Origin: Baffinella frigidus
Lineage: Eukaryota; Cryptophyceae; Cryptomonadales; Baffinellaceae
NCBI GenBank assembly: GCA_026770585.1
Contig: MU646901.1
Span: 188,421-210,289, forward strand
Length of the DNA stretch: 21,869 nucleotides
Reading direction: 5' to 3'
Both the position numbers and the translations under genes were made by a program. Shown one piece after another: positions 14,500 through 21,168 of the stretch; the first letter of the stretch is position 1, and the number at the start of each line of letters is the position of its first letter. A model generated the notes under the pieces. That model was not told where the DNA came from and did not search any database. It worked only from the letters and a program-made list of their open reading frames with translations.

Positions 14500-15850
14500 G
14501 CCCTTGCGCCTTGACTTGAGTGATACAACAGCCACCAGCCCCCCCCCATCTCACGTAGGGCCCACCCAGGCCACACGAGGCTGATCGAGCACCCTGTTTA
14601 AATGTTGATTGTACGCCCGTTGTGTTTTTGTGGGGCACCAGGCCCCCCCCATCTCTCATCTTCTTGTTCTTCTTCTTTTTCTTGTTCTTTCGTGCTCTCG
14701 ATACAGGTCCTAGAAGGCCCTTGCGCCTTGACTTGAGTGATACAACAGCCACCAGCCCCCCCCCCCATCTTTGCGTAGGGCCCACCCAGACCTCACGAGG
14801 CTGATCCAGCACCCTTTTTCAACGTCGAAGAAGATACACCCGTGTCCTTAATTGTGTTGGCTGCAGAGTGTACGCACGTCCTGTTTTTGTGGGGCACCAG
14901 GTCCCCCCCATCTCACGTGGGCGCGTTCCTCCTGGGGGTAACTCGCATACCTGTCCGGAAATCCGGCCTTTTGTGTAAAGCGACTCGATGCGATTGCCCA
15001 CACTCAGGCCCCCCCCCATCTCATGTCTTCTTCGTGTTCTTTGTTACTCTCGATACAGGTCCTAGAAGGCCCTTGGGGTAACTCGTTGGGGTAACTCGCA
15101 CATCTGACAACCACCCCCCTAGACGGGCCTACCGGGACGTTCCACGGAAGGGTCAGGTGACCGGCCAGCCACCCGGTCCCGCCTATCTTACGTAGGGCCC
15201 ACCCAGTCCACACGAGGCTGATCGAGCACCCTTTTTAAATGTCGGTTGTGCGCACGTTCTGGTTTTGTACGGGAGTTGGTCACATACCCTCCGCTTTAAT
15301 CGGGTCCCGCCCATCTCAAGTCTTCTTCTTCATCTTCTCCGTCTTCTTCTTCTTCTTCGTCGTCTTCTTCTTCTTCGTCGTCTTCTTCTTCTTCGTCTTC
15401 TTCTTCGTCTTCTTCTTCTTCTTCCTCTTTTTCTTCTCCTCCTTCTTCATCTTCTTCTTCTTCTTCTTCTTCGTCGTCTTCTTCTTCTTCTTTTTCTTCT
15501 CCTCCTCCTTCTTCATCATCATCATCTTCTTCTTCATCATGATCTTCTCCTTCTTCCTCATTACTCTCGATACAGGTCCCAAAAGGCCCTTGAACCTTGA
15601 GTTGAGTGATGCAAACTTCTATGCTCCTTAATTAAACGGGCTCAACGCCTCGTTGTGTTGGCGTGTTTTCGTGACCCCCATCTCAAGCAGGAACCAGAGC
15701 GCCTATTTGTGGCCCCCATCTTACGTAGGGCCCACCCAGCAGGCCGTTTGTGGTGGCGCGTTTTGTATTCAGGTCCTAGAAGGCCCTGGAGCCTTGATTT
15801 GAGTGATACAAAAACCACCAGGTAACCTCCATCTTACGTAGGGCCCACCC
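14500..15850 (+). repeat. Tandem array of composite ~200-350-bp units
   Basis: Recurring words in fixed order: TCTCGATACAGGTCCTAGAA, GGCCCTTG(C)GCCTTGA, CTTGAGTGATACAACAGCC, CCCCCCCATCTCACGTAGGG, CCCACCCAG, CACGAGGCTGATCGAGCACC, TTTTTGTGGGGCACCAGG, then a CTTCTT run. Units start near 14500, 14700, 15050, 15560 and 15770. TCTCGATACAG and CCATCTCACG might be splice-like edges of a duplicated exon-intron unit, but no frame is conserved. Confidence 0.75.
15317..15563 (+). repeat. (CTT)n pyrimidine microsatellite with CGT/CAT interruptions
   Basis: About 245 bases of nearly pure pyrimidine on the + strand, in CTTCTTCTT with periodic CGTCGT and CATCAT. It grew from the short CTTCTT run present in the other array units. 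Poly-F, -L and -K frames are artefacts. Confidence 0.97.
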
Positions 15851-15895
15851 AGCAGCAGCGCCTATTTGTGGTGGCGCGTTTTGTTCGTTCGCAGA

Positions 15896-16112
15896 GATAC
15901 CCCCACGTACGCCGCTTAACTGATCAGAGGGTTTCCTGGTCGAAAAAGTAGACTGGTCCCCGAAAAAGAGACCTCCCACGCCCAGGCTCGAACTGGGGAT
16001 CTCCAGCTTACGGGCTGCCTCCCTTATCCGGTATCCCAAGGGGGCGCATCGGTAGGGCCTTGCACGGATACCCCCACGTACGCCGCTTAACTGATCAGAG
16101 GGTTTCCTGGTC
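15896..16112. repeat. Exact 46-bp direct repeats around a 125-bp insert
   Basis: GATACCCCCACGTACGCCGC then TTAACTGATCAGAGGGTTTC and CTGGTC occurs at 15896-15941 and 16067-16112 without a mismatch. Between them is the tRNA-like sequence. Confidence 0.9.
15971..16045 (-). ncRNA. tRNA-like sequence, probably SINE or tRNA pseudogene
   Basis: On the minus strand there is a box-A-like word (TGGGATACCGG, 16028-16038) within a D-arm CCTT...AAGG, then a T-arm CCCAG-TTCGAGC-CTGGG (15982-15998 region) with a good box B (AGTTCGAGCCTGG). The anticodon arm is imperfect (CAGC/GCTG with a six-base loop) and the acceptor stem does not pair, so it is not a working tRNA. Spacing of the two boxes fits RNA polymerase III promoters. 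It lies between 46-bp direct repeats, as a retroposed SINE might, although 46 bases is long for a target duplication. Confidence 0.5.
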
Positions 16113-16292
16113 CTTGGTCGGATCGCGAGGGGGCAAATGGATCGGGTATTTATTGGATTCAGTGCCCATATGGGCACTGAATCCCCCATATGGGCACTGA
16201 ATCCCCCACAAATTGGACACCACACGTACAATGTTTTTGGATTCGTTCCTGAATTAAAAAGTCCGTTTCCCCCCTCGCTATCCGACCAAGGA
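16111..16292. mobile_element. Inverted-repeat element, family 7, copy 2
   Basis: TCCTTGGTCGGATCGCGAGG at the left and CCCTCGCTATCCGACCAAGG at the right. Inside, GGATTCAGTGCCCATATGGG and its repeats form a nested palindrome. The same ends as 4659-4820. Confidence 0.88.
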
Positions 16293-16400
16293 GAGCGGTT
16301 TTCGCATCTGTTGGCCGCGAACACAATGATACTATCCCAAAATTTAACGATGCTGGTACTAAAAAATAAAGTTTTTGATTGCCTGCCTTTTCCCGCGCAG

Positions 16401-16437
16401 AAAATGTTGTCGTGCAAGAGCGAATTTCGCGGACATG
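16401..16437 (+). pseudogene. W-repeat exon, copy 0 (diverged)
   Basis: CCCGCGCAG then KMLSCKSEFRGHA, related to NMWSCKSEWRAW in copies 1 and 2. W to L and W to F changes and loss of the GEKR part mark it as decayed. The frame runs on into AT-rich DNA. Confidence 0.6.
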
Positions 16438-16640
16438 CGTATGTGCTGAGTAAACGTATGCATAAACGTTTTTTCAGTTTATTATGTGAACTGTCTGTTC
16501 AGGTTATTATGACCGTTTATTCAGTGTATTATGTTAACCATAAATCCAGTTGATTTTTTATCATAAAGTTCAGTTTATCGACATTTTAAATGTTGATATG
16601 CTGCATTTATTCAGTTTATTATGTCCCCGCCATATTTGTA
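16438..16640 (+). repeat. AT-rich block with TTTATTCAGTTTATTATG repeats
   Basis: Four variants of TTCAGTTTATTATGT occur at about 16474, 16498, 16517 and 16608. The block is much more AT-rich than its surroundings and separates exon copies 0 and 1. It is probably intron. Confidence 0.65.
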
Positions 16641-16663
16641 ACACCCTCTCCGTGGGTGCGCAG

Positions 16664-16729
16664 AACATGTGGTCGTGCAAGAGCGAGTGGCGCGCGTGGA
16701 CCAACCAGGGCGAGAAGCGCCATATCTGA
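16664..16729 (+). pseudogene. W-repeat exon, copy 1 (truncated)
   Basis: Acceptor GTGGGTGCGCAG, then NMWSCKSEWRAWTNQGEKRH I and TGA (16727-16729). Identical or nearly so to copy 2 for 62 bases, then replaced by GAATCTATCAGA repeats. The YIPSRPDKYY part is lost. It could act as an alternative terminal exon. Confidence 0.65.
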
Positions 16730-16857
16730 GACAGAATCTATCAGAGCCAAATCTGAGATAGAATCTATCAGATGACGAGACTAACATTGGTAACACAGTA
16801 CCCGTATTATCAACGTTTATTCCTCATATTGGTAACGCCCTCTCCGGTTCTCCGCAG

Positions 16858-16958
16858 AACATGTGGTCGTGCAAGAGCGAGTGGCGCGCCTGGATCAACC
16901 AAGGCGAGAAGCGCCACCCCTACATCCCGTCCCGCCCGGACAAGTACTACAAAACCCG
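16858..16958 (+). CDS. W-repeat protein exon, copy 2 (intact)
   Basis: Acceptor CCGGTTCTCCGCAG and donor CCCG^GTAACC (16959). The exon is 101 bases: 33 codons NMWSCKSEWRAWINQGEKRH, PYIPSRPDKYYKT, then CG. It matches the first part of a tryptophan-rich repeat widespread in algal proteins (SK.EW..W...GKRP..IPS.PD..YK..GW.GW.DWLG), as I recall that family. The rest of the motif, GEWEGWGKFLG, is encoded at 18137, and the split codon CG+G restores an arginine in frame. The biochemical role of these repeats is unknown; some algal proteins combine them with other domains. The donor also reads as TAA in frame just after R, so unspliced RNA would stop here. Confidence 0.7.
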
Positions 16959-16974
16959 GTAACCGACTATTCCC

Positions 16975-17014
16975 AAGTTGACTTTCCGGCTTCGCGGTAC
17001 GAACCCGTCAACTT
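16975..17014 (+). repeat. 40-bp hairpin element, copy 4
   Basis: AAGTTGAC, 14-base spacer, GCGGTACGAACCC, GTCAACTT, exactly 40 bases, 16 bases after the splice donor. The following 55 bases match, inverted, the flanks of copies 2 and 3 (GAGCCCGGG, GGCGAGCC, ATAGACCGAGACTGAGG). Confidence 0.8.
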
Positions 17015-17079
17015 TGGAGCGGGAAAGAGCCCGGGGGAAGCAGATTGGCGAGCCGAAATAGACCGAGACTGAGGTAGGA

Positions 17080-17112
17080 AGCGCATGGATCAAACCAGGG
17101 GAGAATCGCTAC
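17080..17112 (+). pseudogene. W-repeat exon fragment, copy 3
   Basis: GCATGGATCAAACCAGGGGA gives AWIKPGENRYP, related to AWINQGEKRHPY, and then TGA. No acceptor. A third, decayed duplicate. Confidence 0.45.
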
Positions 17113-17449
17113 CCTTGACTGAGTTCCGATGATGTATTCCAAGAGACATCTGCCCGTTGTAGAGCAATGGCTCCAATGCCATCCCGAGGCGGGCTCGTCC
17201 TAGCCTAGCTGGCCTAGGTCCCCACACCTTGCGTCCCCTCGCGCCCCGGGTCGGTAACCTTCCAGTAGAGAGAGAGTTTTTTATTGACGACCAACTTGTC
17301 CGGATCCACCTCATCATGGCTCACATGATTTTGGTGGACCGGCCTCGCGCCACGGGAGTTTGAATTTCCTTTTCCAGGTAGCCTTATATCTACCTTCCTT
17401 AACCGTCCGGTAATCACCAAAGATGCAGCGTTCTTGAATACTTGCAGTG
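17113..17449. other. Intron or intergenic stretch, no gene seen
   Basis: GCGGGCTCGTCCTAGCCTAG (17190) resembles a scrap of the 5478 element. Nothing else is recognised. It would be intron if the exons at 16858 and 18137 are joined. Confidence 0.4.
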
Positions 17450-17565
17450 CAGGGGTACCTCGCTCATCAGAAACTGCCCCCCTCCTAGGACCACCGCAGG
17501 GCCCTAGGCATAGTCCTACTGTAGGTTCCTAGGGGGGGGCACTTTCTTATCGAGGTGCCCCTGTA
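17450..17565. mobile_element. Family 1 palindromic element, copy c
   Basis: CAGGGGTACCTCGCTCATCA at the left; the right arm TTATCGAGGTGCCCCTGTA has lost GAGC. It lies in the putative intron of the W-repeat gene. Confidence 0.88.
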
Positions 17566-17658
17566 GGCCAAACACGGCAAACTTCGTGACCGTCTTGGTT
17601 TGGAGTGTGTCACGTTTTGGAAGGCTTTCTACCGGGGCAGAGACTAAACTACAGAACC

Positions 17659-17717
17659 AGTTCCGGTGTCCGCCCATGTTTGGAGCTCGAAGAACCTACA
17701 GGACCTCAAGGACCTAA
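17659..17717 (+). mobile_element. Lone family 5 arm
   Basis: CAGTTCCGGTGTCCGCCCAT then TTGGAGCTCGAAGAACCT and AGGACCTCAAGGACC match the right arm of the element at 9384-9847. Confidence 0.7.
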
Positions 17718-17763
17718 ACCTGCCCAGTTTAGTTAACCGCGCGGGACTCTCGATCTCTGCACA

Positions 17764-18136
17764 TACACTTATGGCGATAAGATGACCGCCCTAAGTGGTC
17801 CACTCTCAAGGCTGGGAGGGCTGGGGGGACGTTTCGCGGTTGAGTGATCAGGAATACACTTATGGCGGTAAGTTGACCGAACTTAGTGGTCCAATTTTGA
17901 GCTGGGGCGAGTGGGAGGGCTGGGGGAAGGTTCTCGGTTGACTGATCAGGAATACACTTATGGCGATAAGTTGACCGCACTAAGTGGTCCACTCTCACGA
18001 GCAGGGGCGAATGGGAGGGCTGGGGGGAAGTTTCGCAGTTGACTGATCAGGAATACACTTATGGCGATGAGTGGACCATGGCGATAAGTGGACCACTTAG
18101 TAAGTGGACCGTACTAAGTGGTCCACTTTTGAGCAG
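17764..18136 (+). repeat. Tandem ~91-105-bp units carrying the GWEGWG exon
   Basis: Four units begin ACACTTATGGCGATAAGTTG, pass TAAGTGGTCCACT, and reach a GAGCAGGGGCGA.TGGGAGGG exon piece followed by CGGTTGACTGATCAGGAAT. Unit 1 lacks GGGCGA and unit 2 has CTG for the acceptor CAG. Unit 3 has the acceptor but drifts to EVSQL after GEWEGWG. Unit 4 (exon at 18137) keeps acceptor and frame. Pieces of the same edge (GAGCAGGGGCGACG) occur at 19678 and 19799. Confidence 0.8.
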
Positions 18137-18197
18137 GGGCGAGTGGGAGGGCTGGGGGAAGTTCCTCGGCGTCAGCGACGAGGTCGGCGAGAAGTGA
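18137..18197 (+). CDS. Terminal exon of the W-repeat protein
   Basis: Acceptor CACTTTTGAGCAG, then one base completing an arginine codon and GEWEGWGKFLG, VSDEVGEK, TGA at 18195-18197. GEWEGWGKFLG is the second half of the algal tryptophan-rich repeat (usually GW.GWGDWLG). With the 16858 exon it gives PDKYYKT, R, GEWEGWGKFLG in frame. The resulting intron of about 1.18 kb contains a 40-bp hairpin, a family-1 element, a family-5 arm and three decayed copies of this same exon. The 5' exons of the gene are not identified in the window. Confidence 0.6.
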
Positions 18198-18207
18198 TGA
18201 CGTCTTC

Positions 18208-18405
18208 GACACACCCCTTCGAGTGTTGGACACACCCCTTCGAGCGTTGGACACACTCGTTCAAGAGTCAGACACGTGAAGGACACACCCCTTCGAGTGT
18301 TAGACACACCCCTTCGAGCGTTAGACACACCGCTTCGAGCGTTAGATACGTGAAGGACACACCCCTTCGCTTCGGAGGGACACCTCTTCACTTTGAAGGG
18401 ACAAG
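18208..18405 (+). repeat. 21-bp minisatellite with a 74-bp higher-order period
   Basis: GACACACCCCTTCGAG.GTT(A/G) is the 21-base unit. Three units plus an 11-base GA(C/T)ACGTGAAG make 74 bases, repeated twice (18208-18281, 18282-18355), then two diverged units. Frames across it on both strands are open because 21 is a multiple of three, but the 11-base piece breaks the frame. Confidence 0.88.
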
Positions 18406-18526
18406 TTCGGAGAGAAGTAGGTGCAAGGGTCCAGTCCAGGACGAGCCCGCCTCGGGCCATTAGGTCGACTGTAATTGGGGTAGGACCTGCGCGAAAGTGG
18501 TCCACTTAATGCGGTCCACTTATCGC

Positions 18527-18631
18527 TATCCCTTAAGTGGCCAGTAGGCTCATACGCCCTACCGTAGGGCCATATTACCTGCCTAGGACCCCTTGGCGGT
18601 CAAATTTGACCGCCTGGCCACTTAAGGGATA
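18527..18631. mobile_element. Family 2 palindromic element, copy d
   Basis: TATCCCTTAAGTGGCC to GGCCACTTAAGGGATA, 105 bp, inserted in AAGTGGTCCACTT-type repeat DNA like that of the 17764 array. Confidence 0.93.
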
Positions 18632-18697
18632 AGTGGACCACTCCCAGGACCGCGCTATGAGCCTCCACCCGCTGTCCATAGAGCGGTTCTAGGCTCA

Positions 18698-18800
18698 TAT
18701 CCCTTAAGCGGCGAGTAGGTCCATACGCCGTACCGTAGGACCCTAGGACCTGCCCAGGACCTCAGGGGGTCTATTTGGACCCCCTCGCCACTTAAGGGAT
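18698..18800. mobile_element. Family 2 palindromic element, copy e
   Basis: TATCCCTTAAGCGGCGAG and CTCGCCACTTAAGGGAT. Both arms share the altered GGCGAG, and the GGTCAAATTTGACC word has become GGGGTCTATTTGGACCCC, still palindromic. Confidence 0.92.
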
Positions 18801-18809
18801 GCGCGAGCC

Positions 18810-18931
18810 TACAAGGGTACCTCGCTCATAAGAAACCGCCCCCCCCCCTGGGACCACCGTAGGGCCCTAGGCATGGTCCTACCGTAGGGTCATAGGGCGT
18901 GGCGGTTTCTTATGAGCGAGGTACCCCTGTA
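18810..18931. mobile_element. Family 1 palindromic element, copy d
   Basis: TACAAGGGTACCTCGCTCAT to ATGAGCGAGGTACCCCTGTA, between two copies of a ~57-bp piece of family 2. Confidence 0.92.
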
Positions 18932-18986
18932 GGACCTGCCTAGGACCTCAGGGGGTCTATTTGGACCCCCTCGCCACTTAAGGGAT
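18932..18986. mobile_element. Family 2 right half, duplicate of copy e
   Basis: GGACCTGCCTAGGACCTCAG, GGGGTCTATTTGGACCCCCT, CGCCACTTAAGGGAT repeats 18746-18800 with one change (CCCAGG to CCTAGG). The matching halves flank the family-1 element. Confidence 0.85.
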
Positions 18987-19034
18987 GCGTGATCCTACTC
19001 TAGGCTCCTGCGGCGTGGTGAACCTTCGGCGACC

Positions 19035-19165
19035 AACCCCTGTAGCTTCATGTACCATAGAGTGGCCATATGCTCCTAGGACTACGTGTAGCCCTACCGT
19101 AGGACCCTACGGCGGTGCGTGTCATTATTCGCGAGTCACCCCTGTAACACTTGTAGCTTCATGTA
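19035..19165. mobile_element. Decayed palindromic-element remnant
   Basis: CCCCTGTAGCTTCATGTA at 19037 and CCCCTGTAACACTTGTAGCT TCATGTA at 19139 bracket CTCCTAGGACTACGTGTAGC, CCTACCGTAGGACC and ATTATTCGCGAGTCACC. The centre uses family-1/family-2 words, but the ends are degraded. Confidence 0.4.
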
Positions 19166-19272
19166 TATCCCTCAAGTGGCGAGGCGGTCAAATTTGACCG
19201 CCAAGAGGTCCTGGGCAGGTCCTAGAGGGCCCTACGGTAGGGCGTATGAGCCTACTGGCCACTTAGGGGATA
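19166..19272. mobile_element. Family 2 palindromic element, copy f
   Basis: TATCCCTCAAGTGGCGAGGC to GGCCACTTAGGGGATA. One base change in each arm (T to C on the left, A to G on the right), at complementary positions, so pairing is kept. Confidence 0.9.
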
Positions 19273-19280
19273 CCCGATGC

Positions 19281-19325
19281 AAGGCCTACGGGGATGCACC
19301 TCCTTGTGAGCAAGGTACCCCTGTA
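19281..19325. mobile_element. Family 1 right-end fragment
   Basis: CTTGTGAGCAAGGTACCCCTGTA at the end of a CCTACGGGGATGCACC stretch. Left half lost. Confidence 0.55.
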
Positions 19326-19650
19326 TTTCCTGCTGTGTATTTTAGAAACTCGAGGTGCTGAATTCAAGTTTTTGAATGAATGCACGTGTCACATTCTCTC
19401 CAACTCCTCTGCCTCTGCCTCTGCACATGCCCCCCCCCTCGAAATTAAACGCGTCTGTTATTGAGGACGAACCTTTAGGTCCGTTAGGGTTTAAATGCTC
19501 CCAACATGGGCAAACACCTCGCCCTTCCGTAGAAAGAATCTGCAGAAAAGGCACTCGTTTATCCGGGGGTAATGTGCTCCGTAGCCTCCCGAGTGGTTGG
19601 TTTCGATCCGAGTAAATGTATATTTTCTCTCTCCATCAACATGGTCGCCG
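19326..19650. other. Non-coding stretch
   Basis: A CTCTGCC pyrimidine run at 19398-19425, a decayed family-5-like arm (CCTTTAGGTCCGTTAGGG and TGCTCCCAACATGGGC, 19471-19512), and CCGGGGGTAATGTGCTCCGT (19564), which matches 977-1000. No gene. Confidence 0.4.
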
Positions 19651-19707
19651 TGTATGCATCCCCACAGAGGCCACGATTGAGCAGGGGCGACGGGAGAGGT
19701 CCCGTCC

Positions 19708-19800
19708 TACAGGGGTACCTCGCTCATAAGAAATCGCCCCCCCCCAGGACCCTACAGTAGGCCTACGCCTATGGTCCTACGGTGGTCCTAGGGGGGTATG
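19708..19800. mobile_element. Family 1 palindromic element, copy e, right end missing
   Basis: TACAGGGGTACCTCGCTCAT on the left; the right side stops after GGTGGTCCTAGGGGGG. GAGCAGGGGCGACG.GAGAGGTC occurs just before it (19678) and, as GAGCAGGGGCGACGAGAGAT, at the truncated end (19799). Confidence 0.88.
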
Positions 19801-19833
19801 AGCAGGGGCGACGAGAGATGTCATGCAAGCGAA

Positions 19834-19937
19834 TATCCCTTAAGTGGCGAGTAGGCTCATACGCCCTACGGTAGGGCCCTAGGACCTGCCTAGGGCGAGT
19901 TAGGGCGAATATTCGCCCGTCCGCCACTTAAGGGATA
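19834..19937. mobile_element. Family 2 palindromic element, copy g
   Basis: TATCCCTTAAGTGGCGAGTA to CCGCCACTTAAGGGATA. The middle has GGGCGAATATTCGCCC in place of GGTCAAATTTGACC, a different palindrome at the same spot. Confidence 0.92.
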
Positions 19938-19943
19938 CGGTGT

Positions 19944-20085
19944 CAGGGGTACCTCGCTCATCAGAAACCGCCCCCCCTCCTAGGATCACCATAGGGCCCT
20001 AGCCATAGGCCTACTGTAAGGTCCTATGGGGGGGCGGTTTCTTAGGGTCCTATGGGGGGGCGGTTTCTTGAGCGAGGTACCCCTG
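19944..20085. mobile_element. Family 1 palindromic element, copy f, with internal 26-bp duplication
   Basis: CAGGGGTACCTCGCTCATCA to TTGAGCGAGGTACCCCTG. GGTCCTATGGGGGGGCGGTT then TCTTA is present twice (20020 and 20046), lengthening the right arm. Confidence 0.92.
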
Positions 20086-20091
20086 CACAGA

Positions 20092-20250
20092 ACCAGTTCC
20101 AGCGTCCGCCTATCTTGGGAGCTCGAAGAACGTAAAGCACCTAAAGGGCCTCACAGCGCGCCGCAACCTCCACACGTTCTCCAGCACCTTCTACACCACC
20201 CCCCATAAGCTCCAGTGTCCGCCTATGGTGAGAGTTCAAAAAATCTAAAG
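20092..20250 (+). mobile_element. Two lone family 5 arms
   Basis: CCAGTTCCAGCGTCCGCCTA then TTGGGAGCTCGAAGAACG (20092-20130), and CCAGTGTCCGCCTATGGTGA then GAGTTCAAAAAATCTAAAGG (20211-20250), both related to the arm at 9798-9847. Confidence 0.65.
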
Positions 20251-20254
20251 GACC

Positions 20255-20373
20255 TACAGGGGTACCTCGCTCATAAGAACGCGCCCCCCCCCTAGGACCC
20301 CCATAGGGCCCTAGGCATAGGCCTACTGTAGGGTCCTAGGGTGAGGCGGTTTCTTATGAGCGAGGTACCCCTG
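20255..20373. mobile_element. Family 1 palindromic element, copy g
   Basis: TACAGGGGTACCTCGCTCAT to ATGAGCGAGGTACCCCTG, centre CCATAGGGCCCTAGGCATAG. It begins where the family-5 arm ends. Confidence 0.93.
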
Positions 20374-20518
20374 CAAAGGACCGCATCACGTTCCCCACCC
20401 GCCCCAGGGCCGCGCATCCTTCAGTAAAGGTCTCTTTCCCGCGATTCCAGGCTTAGCCTTGAGTTGTCAGAGGGCAAGGTCAGCCACACAAGGCTGACCG
20501 TTGGGTCCTTTTCTTATG

Positions 20519-20576
20519 TCCTTGAGGTTCTTCGAGCTCCCAACATAGGCGGAAACCGGAACTTATCCTGCAGAAA
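20519..20576 (-). mobile_element. Lone family 5 arm, inverted
   Basis: TCCTTGAGGTTCTTCGAGCT then CCCAACATAGGCGGAAACCG and GAACTTATCCTGCAGAA match the left arm of the 9384 element. Confidence 0.75.
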
Positions 20577-20603
20577 TGCTGCCCCGCTGCAAACGCCAAG
20601 CTC

Positions 20604-20765
20604 ATAGGCTAACGGCCTGAAAATGGGGTAGTTAGGCCTACGGCATTGCCTAGGACCTCCTACCGTAGGCCGAGGGATCCTAGGACCAAAAAGTCTCGGC
20701 CTACGGTAGGAGGTCCTAGGCAATGCCGTAGGCCTAACTACCCCATTTTCAGGCCGTTACCCTAT
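20604..20765. mobile_element. Family 3 palindromic element, complete
   Basis: ATAGGCTAACGGCCTGAAAA, then TGGGGTAGTTAGGCCTACGG at the left; the right arm is the complement, ending CAGGCCGTTACCCTAT. Arms of about 75 bases include CATTGCCTAGGACC, CCTACCGTAGGCCGAG and GGATCCTAGGACC. No protein. Confidence 0.92.
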
Positions 20766-20961
20766 TAAAGCACTGGGCTCTGCGAACTTCCGCCCCCGGT
20801 CACCAAGGATGTCCTAGCTCTACCTGCGTTTGATTCAGGCTCGTCCCAAAAGCTTTCTATTCGCCCTTTTTTACTGGCTTTCTGCTCGTAAATACTTTGA
20901 AGGACGAAGCAGAATAAAACTCAGGCAGAGCTCGCAACGCGTGACGGGGGAAGTAACGCGT

Positions 20962-21082
20962 TACAGGGGTACCTCGCTCATAAGAAACCAACCCCCCCTA
21001 GGACCCTACAGTAGGCCTATGCCTAGGGCCCTATGGTGGTCCTAGGGGGGTGGTCGTTTCTTATGAGCGAGGTACCCCTGTA
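20962..21082. mobile_element. Family 1 palindromic element, copy h
   Basis: TACAGGGGTACCTCGCTCAT to ATGAGCGAGGTACCCCTGTA, centre CCTACAGTAGGCCTATGCC, 121 bp. Confidence 0.93.
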
Positions 21083-21168
21083 GGCCCCCCCCAGTGGAGC
21101 CCAACCAGCAACGATCGCTGGAGCCTGGCCTCTCTCGCGTGTTTTTTAACTGCACCGTGCGCTCACTC

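Noticed and set aside
14188-15631. Long frames rich in V, W, C, H, Q, F, L or K on both strands
   Set aside because: They are translations of trinucleotide microsatellites; every frame is open because the repeat contains no stop.
15971-16045. A functional tRNA gene
   Set aside because: The acceptor stem does not pair and the anticodon arm is irregular, so it is listed as tRNA-like only.
17729-17998. Minus-strand frame with repeated YRHKC motif
   Set aside because: It arises from the tandem 91-bp unit; the + strand carries the meaningful GEWEGWG frame.
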